Assembly (NCBI RefSeq): GCF_000772705.2
Contig: NZ_JSBW02000016.1
Location: 1 to 61,258, forward strand
Source of the DNA: Xanthomonas vasicola
GTDB taxonomy: Bacteria > Pseudomonadota > Gammaproteobacteria > Xanthomonadales > Xanthomonadaceae
Direction of reading: 5' to 3'
DNA length: 61,258 nucleotides
Shown here: positions 29,233 through 36,424 of the stretch, in pieces
Numbering within the stretch: position 1 is the stretch's first letter
Layout: the number at the start of each line of letters is the position of its first letter
Notes under the pieces: generated by a model
What the model was told of the DNA's origin: nothing
Seen by the model: only the letters and a program-made list of their open reading frames with translations
Databases searched by the model: none
Made by a program: the position numbers and the translations under genes

Positions 29233-30387
29233 TCATCGTTTGCTGAGCCGCTCCATCGCCAGTCGCACGCTATTGGAGAGCCGCGAAATCGCCCGTGCCA
29301 GGGTACCGATCTCGTCCTTGAGGTTGACCTCGGCGATGGTGTGGTTCCACTTGCCCATGCTGAGTTCTTCCGCTACGGCGGTAAGGTTCTGGACAGGGCG
29401 CAACACGCGGTTCCAGATCAGCAAGGACTGCACGCCGACCATGAGTGCACAGACGAGCAAGCCGATGCCGGCAATCCACAACGATTGGTGCAAGATCAAG
29501 GCGTTGATGTCGCTCTTGGGATAGGCCGATGCCAAGGTGAAGCCCCAATTGCGTATCTCTTCTTTAACCACCACCCAGTCTTCCGGGCTCTCCTTGACGA
29601 TCCGCTCGATGGTGGCGCTATCGGTGGTGGGACCGGTGGTCGACTGGAAGCGCAATTTATTCTTGCTGTCCAACACCGCGACGAAGCCAGACGAGAGCAT
29701 GCTACGGCTGCCGATCACGGTCGCCAGCTCAACCGTATCGGCCTTGTAGGCGATAGCCAAAGCACCGATGACGCGTTTGTCGTTGCCGGCAAAGATCGGT
29801 TCGTAGCGAGCAACATATGGGTTGCCGAGAACATCGAGCACACCAGAGAAGCTCTCTCCATTGCGCAGCTTGCCAGCGGCCTTGCTGTTCGGATCGAGCA
29901 CGGTGCCGACGGCGCGACTGCCGTCGGCATTGGTGATGTTGGTGGAGATACGAACGAAGTCGTCGCCGACACGAGAAAAAATCGTTGCGTTGCCCTGCTT
30001 ACTGATGGAAGCGCCGTCGTCGACCAAGCTGGAAGTGGCGGCGTCGACCAAGCCAAACACGTTGGCCTGCGACTTCTGACCCAGCAGTATGTCGTTGGCA
30101 GTGCGGCGCCCGACGCGGACTTGGTTCCCTTGACTGGCTGGGCCTAGCTCATCGACTTGCCTGCGCAGATTGTGCATAGATGCCCCGACGCGATCGAGCA
30201 GCATCTCGCGGGTAAGCGAGAACATGGTCTGGGTCAGAACCGAGGTACGTCGGATGACCGCTGCGGTTTCAGACTCGATACGTCTTGCTTCGGTGACAGC
30301 CAGGATCACCGTTAGTCCCGACATCACGATCAGCCCCAAGGCCAATACCGGCAGCAGCAGGCGTACCCGCAAAGAGTGACGAAGCAT
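29233..30387 (-). CDS. Cache-HAMP membrane sensor without output domain
   Basis: A 384-residue inner-membrane protein laid out like a chemoreceptor cut after HAMP. TM1 is about residues 8-29. A large periplasmic sensor (about 30-300) of the Cache 3/Cache 2 fusion kind follows, with TIFSRVGDDFVRISTNI, GNPYVARYEPIF and IGALAIAYKAD; TM2 is about 303-325. The rest is a HAMP helix pair (NRVLRPVQNLTAVAEELSMG, EIGTLARAISRLSNS) ending at LSKR. There is no methyl-accepting, kinase, cyclase or GGDEF domain, and no frameshift into one downstream; the next gene is the PATAN-like protein. The pair probably forms a membrane signalling module in which the output is a separate protein. Confidence 0.85.
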   Translation of the reverse strand: MLRHSLRVRLLLPVLALGLIVMSGLTVILAVTEARRIESETAAVIRRTSVLTQTMFSLTREMLLDRVGASMHNLRRQVDELGPASQGNQVRVGRRTANDILLGQKSQANVFGLVDAATSSLVDDGASISKQGNATIFSRVGDDFVRISTNITNADGSRAVGTVLDPNSKAAGKLRNGESFSGVLDVLGNPYVARYEPIFAGNDKRVIGALAIAYKADTVELATVIGSRSMLSSGFVAVLDSKNKLRFQSTTGPTTDSATIERIVKESPEDWVVVKEEIRNWGFTLASAYPKSDINALILHQSLWIAGIGLLVCALMVGVQSLLIWNRVLRPVQNLTAVAEELSMGKWNHTIAEVNLKDEIGTLARAISRLSNSVRLAMERLSKR

Positions 30388-30424
30388 TGCATTCCCCTGA
30401 ACGCATTAAGAAAATGTACGACAC

Positions 30425-30584
30425 TGCGCTCGCGGCGCAGTGCGATGGTTGATGTGTAGTTAGCGGCTGATGAAGGCCATACTGAAGTGGCTCCCCAGCC
30501 GCAATGCGCTCGCGGCGCAGTGCGATGGTTGATGTGCAGTTAGCGGCTGATGAAGGCCATACTGAAGCGGCTCCCCAGCCGCAA
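30425..30584. repeat. 80-bp tandem duplication upstream of the Cache gene
   Basis: Two adjacent 80-bp units (30425-30504 and 30505-30584) are identical except for two T-to-C changes (30457/30537 and 30488/30568). Each unit carries a GCGCTCGCGGCGCAG palindromic stretch and a GCGGCTG...CAGCCGC hairpin. They lie in the 352-bp gap between the LuxR-type response regulator and the Cache-HAMP gene, 38 bp before the latter's start, so they probably sit in its promoter or leader. The remaining gap (30585-30739) shows an AT-rich run near 30590-30605 but no other clear feature. Confidence 0.95.
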
Positions 30585-30739
30585 CTGAGGTATAAGGTAA
30601 CGTAAGCAGATCCATGTTGGGATACGCTTCCGGCTTTTGTATGGGCGTTGATTCAACATTCGCTTCCGCATGGGGCGGCCCAATCAGCTTTTTGGTTTGG
30701 TTTGGTCTGGGTGCGGGCGCTTGGCGACCCTTCGTGCGC

Positions 30740-31381
30740 TCAGGTGTCTAACGACAGGATCCCCCGCCGCAGCGCGACAATGACCGCATGGGTGCGATCG
30801 CGCACGCCTAGCTTGGCCAGGATGTTCTTCATATGCGCCTTGACCGTTTCTTTGGAGATGCTCAAGGCGCTGCCGATCTGTTTGTTGGAACAGCCGGTGG
30901 CGACCAAGTTCAGCACCTCGGTCTCGCGTGCGGACAGGGCATCGTCGAGCACATGGGCGGCGATGTTTTCAGCCACCGCGGCTGGAACATGCCGGCGCTG
31001 GCCGCGGCGTACATCGCGGATGGTGTCGACCAACTCGCGGCGCAGCGCGCTCTTGAGCAGGTAACCGCAGGCGCCGGCCTGCAGGACACGCACCGCGCGG
31101 ACGTCGCCGGTGTAGGTGGTCAACACGATGACCTTGGCAGCGGAATCGACACGGCGAATACGCTGGATCGCTTCGACTCCGTCCACGCGCGGCATCTGCA
31201 GATCCATCAGCACCACGTCCGGGCGCAGGCGGGTGTAGCAGGCCACCGCCTGTTCGCCATCTTCGGCTTCGCCGACCACCCGCATGTCGTGTTCGGCGGC
31301 GAGCATGGCGCTGAGCCCATCGCGTAGCAGTGGATGGTCGTCGACCACCAGCACCTCGGTTGGGCGGACCATTTCAACCAT
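30740..31381 (-). CDS. NarL/LuxR-type response regulator
   Basis: A 213-residue response regulator. The receiver domain begins TEVLVVDDHPLLRDGLSAML with acidic pocket DD, phospho-acceptor Asp in VVLMDLQMPRVDGV, the T/S in VIVLTTYT and the Lys in YLLKSAL. The C-terminal LuxR HTH is LSARETEVLNLVATGCSNKQIGSALSISKETVKAHMKNILAKLG. The start is the ATG at 31381, inside the last codons of the kinase (8-base overlap), preceded by GGAGAG; the longer frame upstream has no sense. It is the partner of the propeller kinase. Confidence 0.92.
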   Translation of the reverse strand: MVEMVRPTEVLVVDDHPLLRDGLSAMLAAEHDMRVVGEAEDGEQAVACYTRLRPDVVLMDLQMPRVDGVEAIQRIRRVDSAAKVIVLTTYTGDVRAVRVLQAGACGYLLKSALRRELVDTIRDVRRGQRRHVPAAVAENIAAHVLDDALSARETEVLNLVATGCSNKQIGSALSISKETVKAHMKNILAKLGVRDRTHAVIVALRRGILSLDT

Positions 31382-34247
31382 TGGAGCTCTCCGTGGATCG
31401 TGCTGTGTGAAATGGCCACCACCATCGCTTGGCGCGCACGTAAGCGGCATGGGCGGGCAGGGTGATCTGGATTTCGGTGCCGCTGCCGGGGCGCGACCAC
31501 AGCTGCATCTTGGCGCCGATGCGCTGCGCGCGTTCCTGCATGCCGGTCAGGCCCCAGTGCCCGGTACGGGCGTGGCCGTGCAGCACGTCCGGGTCGAGGC
31601 CGCGGCCATCGTCGCGGATGCGCAGCGTGAAGTAACGTGAACCGTAACGCAGTTCCAGCGCGATGCCGGTGGCATCGGCGTGCCGGTCGGCATTGGCCAG
31701 TGCTTCGCGGCCGAGTTGGAATAGCTCGTCTGCCACCAGGGGGTGCAAGCGCAGGGGCCGGCCGTCGACAGAGACCTGCAGTTCGGCACTCGGCGGCGGC
31801 ATGGTGGCGTTGCGCGCCCGTTGCAGGGCAGCGGCCAGATCTTGATGTAACGATTGGCTGTCACGTAACCCGTTGACGCGATCGCGGCCTTCGGCCAATG
31901 CGTTTTCGGCCAGGTCGACCGCCTGTACCAGCTCCAGCCGACGCGGGTCGTTCCAGGGCAGCGAGCGGCTGGCAGCATGCAACCGCAGGATCAGTCCCTG
32001 GGTGCCTTGCAGCAAGGTGTCGTGCAATTCGCGGGCAATGCGTTCGCGTTCGCGGTAACGCTCTTCCAGGCGCGCGCGCAGGCGCCCGGCCACGTGCCGG
32101 GTGCGCATGCGCCAGGCGATGCCGAGCGCCAGCAGCAGGCCCACCGCGCAGCACACCTTGAACAGCCAGGTCTGCACGAAGGCGGCCTCAATGACGAAGT
32201 CCAGGGTGTCGCCGCGCTCATTCCAGAGGCCGTCGTTGTTGGCCGCGGCAATGCGGAAGCGGTAACGCCCGGGCGCCAGATTGGTATAGAACGCCTCGCC
32301 GCGGTTGCCGGCGTCCTGCCAGTGCGCATCGACGCCTTCCAGCCGGTAACGGAACCGCACGCGTTCCGGGCGGGTGAGGCTGATGGCGTCGTAGCCGATG
32401 CGCAGGCGGTCTGTCCCCTTAGGAAGGTGCAGGCCATCCTGACGCGGGTAGTGCCGGTCGTTGGCGACCACGTCGGTGACGAACACCTCCGGCGCGGTGG
32501 GGTTGCGGTAGGTCTGTTCGGGATCGAGCCAGGCCAGGCCCTGGTTGGTGGTGAACCAGAGCAGACCATCGGTGGCAGCAACCGCGGTAGATACCGGAGT
32601 GGCCTGTTGGGCGACGCCGGGCAGGCCATCCATGATGTCGTACACGCGCAGCGTTGGGCTGGCCACCCCGGTGCGCAAGCTGCGCAACAACGCCAGCCGG
32701 CCGATTTGCACCACCCCGCGGTTGCCGTTCAACCAGAAAGTGTCGTGGCGATCGCGCACGATGCCGGTAATGCCCTGCAGTAGCGGATTGGCTTGATCGG
32801 CCACCTGCTGGAAGCGGTCACCGCTGCGGAGCGCGGCAAGCCCACTTTCGCCAGCCACCAGGGTGAGGGCTGCGCTGTGCCAGATCGCGGTGATCGGGCC
32901 GACCGCCAGGCCGTCGTTGGCGGTGTAGTGCCGCACCTGCCCGCCACGCAGCACGCTGAGCTCGCCCTTGACGCTGCCTACCCACAGCGCGGCATCGGGC
33001 GTGGCGACGAGCACCGAACAGGGTTCGTCCTGCAGGCCGGTGATCGCCTGCCAGCGATTGCCATCCCAACGCTGCGGCCCACTGGCGTCGGGGCACACCC
33101 AGGGAGCGTCCTGGGCATCGACGGCGAACCCGCGGATCGAGCCGGTCGGCACGTTCTGCGGTAAGGGCAAGGAGTGGGTGCGTCCTTGCTGCAGGTGGAG
33201 CAGATGGTTGTCGCCGAGTAGCCAACCGCCGGCGGTGGAGGGCACTTTCAGCACGCTCGCGGGTGCGCCGGCTTGCAGGCGTTCGATCCCGGTCCGCGTC
33301 AATGCCAGCTTGCGCTCATCGCGCAGGACCGTCAGTAACAACGGGGTGCTCGGGGTGGCGGCGGTTGCGAAGATTGCGGCCGCCGTGGGCTGGCCGGGTA
33401 GCAACGCCGAAAGCGGGAGCAGGGCGCGATGACGGAAGCGGTTGAGCCCCAGATTGGTGCCGGCCCACAGATTGCCTTCGTGGTCTTCCAGCAGCGGGCC
33501 GGCGGTGGACGAGGTCAGGCCCTGCACCGGGCCGAAGCGCTCGAGCACCGGCGCCTTTGATGTCGGTTGGGCGACACGGAACACGCCGCCTGCGCTGTAG
33601 TCGCTGCCCCACAGCGCGCCGTCGCGCATGAACCGGATGCGCCCCGCAGACAGACCGGGAAACTGCAGCTGGTCGCGTGCGGTGGCAGATAACACCGCAC
33701 CATGCGCATCGGTCAGCGCAAACACGCCGCGATGCGGATCGGCAACCCAGATCGTGCCGTCCGGATGCTCTGCCATGGTGGTGAAGTGCCCGACCTGCTG
33801 GCCGGTGGGTTCGAAGCGTTGTCCACCGGGTCGCAGCAACAGGATGCGGCTGCCGTCGCTCACCCACAGAATGCCGCGGCGATCGCGCAGCAGCCATTGC
33901 GCGCTTGCTGCCGGGTAGCTCCAGTCGGCACCGGCGCGGTGCCAGCGCTGTCCGTCGAACCAGCACAGCCCGCCATCGATGGCTGCCCACAGGCGGCCGC
34001 TGCCATCGCGTTCGATGCGGAACACCATCCCGTCCGGCACATCCTTGCCGGGCATAAAGTGGGTGAGGCGGCCGTCGGCCAGGCGATCAATGCCGGCATT
34101 GAAATAGCCGATCCACGCGCCATCGTCCGCAGTCAGCGACAGCGCCGTCATGTTGTGCGATGCGTAGGCTTCACCCTCCGGTGCTGCCTGCCGGGTGAAG
34201 TGTTCGCCGTCGAACTTGAACAGACCGAAGCCGGTCGCCAGCCACAA
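31374..34247 (-). CDS. Propeller histidine kinase, 5' end damaged
   Basis: A hybrid-free sensor kinase of about 957 residues from the first available start. It has many two-component-regulator propeller blades (for example DDGAWIGYFNAGIDRL, GNLWAGTNLGLNRFRH, DGLLWFTTNQGLAWLDPE), then a Y_Y_Y beta domain (about 620-690, ending YRFRIAAANNDGLWNE). One TM helix near 705-725 is followed by the HisKA_3 H-box ARELHDTLLQGTQGLILRLH and an ATPase domain ending GSGTEIQITLP. The frame is open back to a TGA at 34380-34382 and the propeller sequence continues there (HHTAWSIERGAPADIWDIQQADG), but no ATG or GTG occurs; the first usable codon is TTG at 34247. A signal peptide, expected for this family, is missing. 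It may be a recently truncated gene. Confidence 0.8.
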   Translation of the reverse strand: MWLATGFGLFKFDGEHFTRQAAPEGEAYASHNMTALSLTADDGAWIGYFNAGIDRLADGRLTHFMPGKDVPDGMVFRIERDGSGRLWAAIDGGLCWFDGQRWHRAGADWSYPAASAQWLLRDRRGILWVSDGSRILLLRPGGQRFEPTGQQVGHFTTMAEHPDGTIWVADPHRGVFALTDAHGAVLSATARDQLQFPGLSAGRIRFMRDGALWGSDYSAGGVFRVAQPTSKAPVLERFGPVQGLTSSTAGPLLEDHEGNLWAGTNLGLNRFRHRALLPLSALLPGQPTAAAIFATAATPSTPLLLTVLRDERKLALTRTGIERLQAGAPASVLKVPSTAGGWLLGDNHLLHLQQGRTHSLPLPQNVPTGSIRGFAVDAQDAPWVCPDASGPQRWDGNRWQAITGLQDEPCSVLVATPDAALWVGSVKGELSVLRGGQVRHYTANDGLAVGPITAIWHSAALTLVAGESGLAALRSGDRFQQVADQANPLLQGITGIVRDRHDTFWLNGNRGVVQIGRLALLRSLRTGVASPTLRVYDIMDGLPGVAQQATPVSTAVAATDGLLWFTTNQGLAWLDPEQTYRNPTAPEVFVTDVVANDRHYPRQDGLHLPKGTDRLRIGYDAISLTRPERVRFRYRLEGVDAHWQDAGNRGEAFYTNLAPGRYRFRIAAANNDGLWNERGDTLDFVIEAAFVQTWLFKVCCAVGLLLALGIAWRMRTRHVAGRLRARLEERYRERERIARELHDTLLQGTQGLILRLHAASRSLPWNDPRRLELVQAVDLAENALAEGRDRVNGLRDSQSLHQDLAAALQRARNATMPPPSAELQVSVDGRPLRLHPLVADELFQLGREALANADRHADATGIALELRYGSRYFTLRIRDDGRGLDPDVLHGHARTGHWGLTGMQERAQRIGAKMQLWSRPGSGTEIQITLPAHAAYVRAKRWWWPFHTARSTESSNG

Positions 34248-34863
34248 CGCACCGCCGTCGGCTTGCTGGATGTCCCAGATATCGGCCGGTGCACCGCGCT
34301 CGATGCTCCAGGCGGTGTGGTGAAACTGCAGTAGCCCGTCGCGCGTCGCCGCGACAAGAACGGCGAACGGATGGCAGGCTCATGCGGCATCGCATCATTG
34401 TCGGGCGGGATCGGGGGAAGCACCACCACCTCTTTCGGGGGAGGGACGTGCGCGGCGAAATCGGTTAGTGGGTGCTGCACCTGTGACGCGGGTGCGTGTT
34501 GCGTGAGCTGTGGGTAGGACGCGACGCATCGGTATTGCGCAACTCTGCTGCAACGACTCGCAGTGGCGTTCGCTTGGTGGCCGCGCTGGCTTGTTGTGTA
34601 TTTTGATCGCGCTGTCGAGGGGGGATGCACTAGCTGCCTGGTGCGATGCGGATGTTCTGCAATGCGTTGCGTCATTTCGATTCGACGCACGTTGTATCGG
34701 TGGACAACGCAACGCTGCACCGAACGTGCATCCCACCCACGCTGCCGCCATGGCGGACACAGACATCGCTACCCCAAAAGGGGGAGCGATTCGCCTCACC
34801 ATCAGGGGTAGGGCAGTGAGGATGTCCCCCGCACCATAGGGCCATTCCCCGCGGAGACGCCAC
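34248..34863. other. Gap between truncated kinase and AraC gene
   Basis: The left part (34248-34379) still encodes kinase propeller sequence on the minus strand without a start codon. The rest (to 34863) holds no convincing gene: the open frames on both strands are Arg/His/Ala-rich and lack family resemblance. The AraC gene promoter must lie here. A GGAG ribosome site precedes its ATG. Confidence 0.5.
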
Positions 34864-35337
34864 ATGGCACCTCTGATTGCTGTTGGTGGTCCCGACGTGC
34901 GTGCTGCAGCACTCATGCAAACACAGGGGCCGCGTGTGCGCGCTGTTGCGCGTGCAATGCAGTACATCGACACGCATCTGTATGAGCCTGTCAGCGTGGC
35001 GCATCTGGCGGAAGCCGCCTGCATGAGCCGCTTCCATTTCGCGCGCGTGTTTCGTGATGCGATCGGTGCCAGCCCGATGGAATACCTGCGCCGTCGTCGG
35101 CTCGAACGTGCACAGGCGCTGCTGCGCGAAGGCCGCCACACCATCAGCCAGATCGCCACCGATCTGTGCTTCTTCGACCAAAGCCACTTCGTTCGCAGCT
35201 TTCGCAATGCGACCGGTTGTACCCCTGCACGCTTCGCCGCGCAGACGGCGATGGAGCCATGCAGCAATCCACACATGTCACCTGCGCAGCGGCGCGGTGG
35301 TCATTCCGTTTCACTATCCCTGGAGCAACACGCATGA
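34864..35337 (+). CDS. AraC-type regulator, stand-alone HTH
   Basis: A 157-residue AraC/XylS-type regulator made of little but the DNA-binding domain: AMQYIDTHLYEPVSVAHLAEAACMSRFHFARVFRDAIGASPMEYLRRRRLERA and the second HTH ISQIATDLCFFDQSHFVRSFRNATGCTP are split here by the usual linker helix, at about residues 36-85 and 95-130. There is no N-terminal ligand domain, only about 30 extra residues. It is coupled to the isochorismatase-like gene (ATGA overlap), so it heads the operon and probably controls it. Confidence 0.9.
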   Translation: MAPLIAVGGPDVRAAALMQTQGPRVRAVARAMQYIDTHLYEPVSVAHLAEAACMSRFHFARVFRDAIGASPMEYLRRRRLERAQALLREGRHTISQIATDLCFFDQSHFVRSFRNATGCTPARFAAQTAMEPCSNPHMSPAQRRGGHSVSLSLEQHA

Positions 35338-35990
35338 CCACTGCAACTGCCGTACCTGGCGCCTCCTTGCTATCGCCCGGCGATCACACCCTGATTTTGA
35401 TCGACCATCAATCGCAGATGGCGTTCGCCACGCATAGCATCGATATCTCGGCGCTACGCAGCAACGTGGCGTTGATCGCCAAGGGCGCCAAAGGCTTCAA
35501 GGTGCCGGTGATTCTGACCACCGTTGCAGAAAAGTCGTTCTCCGGCCCGTTGTTTGCGGAGTTGCCGGAGATCTTTCCGGGCGAGCCGGTGTTCGATCGC
35601 ACCAGCATGAACGCCTGGGAAGACACGGGCGTGATCGATCGCGTCAACGCCATCGGTAAGCGGCGCCTGGTGATCGCCGGTCTGTGGACCAGCGTGTGCA
35701 TCGTGGGCCCGACGCTGTCGGCGATCGAACAAGGCTTCGAGGTGTACGTCATCACCGATGCCTGCGGCGATGTGAGCGATGAAGCACACGAACGTGCCGT
35801 GACGCGCATGGTGCAGGCCGGCGCCGCACCCATCACCAGCGTGCAGTACCTGCTGGAGTTGCAGCGCGATTGGGCGCGTAGCCAGACCTACGAGCTGACC
35901 ACCGGTATTGCACGCGCACATGCTGGTGGCTATGGCATCGGCATCCAGTACGCCAGGAGCATGTTCGGTGCGCAGGAAGGCGGGCATTGA
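35334..35990 (+). CDS. Isochorismatase-like hydrolase, YcaC type
   Basis: A 218-residue cysteine hydrolase of the isochorismatase superfamily, YcaC branch. Catalytic Asp in TLILIDHQSQMAFA, Lys in the VAEKSFSG loop and Cys in LWTSVCIVGPTL form the triad. Start ATG at 35334 overlaps the AraC stop; the frame is open further upstream inside AraC, which is rejected. It is followed by a TTG-started DoxX gene overlapping its stop. The physiological substrate of YcaC-type enzymes is not known. Confidence 0.9.
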   Translation: MTTATAVPGASLLSPGDHTLILIDHQSQMAFATHSIDISALRSNVALIAKGAKGFKVPVILTTVAEKSFSGPLFAELPEIFPGEPVFDRTSMNAWEDTGVIDRVNAIGKRRLVIAGLWTSVCIVGPTLSAIEQGFEVYVITDACGDVSDEAHERAVTRMVQAGAAPITSVQYLLELQRDWARSQTYELTTGIARAHAGGYGIGIQYARSMFGAQEGGH

Positions 35991-36424
35991 ACGCATCGGC
36001 ACCACGCAACACCGCCGGGCTTTCGCTCGCGTTGCTGATGCTGCGCATCGCTGGCGGCGGCTTCCTGCTGCCACACGGGTTGGGCAAGTTGCTGGGCTGG
36101 TTCGGTGGACCGGGCTTGCCCGGGTTTGCTGCTGAATTGCAGCAGTTCGGCTTTCCTTCCGTCGCACCGTTGCCTCTGCTGCTGGCGTTGGTGCAGACCC
36201 TTTCCGGGCTGGCCGTCTTGCTGGGGCTATGGACCCGTGCCAGTGCGGCACTGGCAGCGCTGTTTATCGCGACCACCGTGCTGGTTGCCATGCCAAAAGG
36301 CTGGTTCTGGATGCAGGGCGGTATGGAATACCCGCTGATGTGGTTGCTGGTGTTGTTGGCAGTCGCTGCGGCCGGCGGTGGAGCGTGGTCGCTGGACCAC
36401 CTGCGTCGGCGCAGCGCGGCATGA
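35987..36424 (+). CDS. DoxX-family membrane protein
   Basis: A 145-residue DoxX-like protein with four membrane helices (about 12-35, 58-78, 84-103 and 113-132). The family text LMLRIAGGGFLLPHGLGKLLGWFGGPGLP and LVQTLSGLAVLLGLWTR is present in pieces shown here in the usual order. The start is TTG at 35987 overlapping the upstream stop (TTGA); its stop overlaps the amidohydrolase start (ATGA). Coupling on both sides marks it as part of one translation unit. DoxX proteins are linked to quinone and redox functions, but no activity can be assigned. Confidence 0.85.
   Translation: MNASAPRNTAGLSLALLMLRIAGGGFLLPHGLGKLLGWFGGPGLPGFAAELQQFGFPSVAPLPLLLALVQTLSGLAVLLGLWTRASAALAALFIATTVLVAMPKGWFWMQGGMEYPLMWLLVLLAVAAAGGGAWSLDHLRRRSAA

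Noticed and set aside
28570..30147. 525-codon rightward open frame across the Cache/PATAN genes
   Set aside because: Shadow frame; the leftward genes have recognisable domains and a matching terminator.
34510..34839. Possible 109-codon gene before the AraC gene
   Set aside because: No ribosome site, no family resemblance and odd composition; more likely leader DNA.
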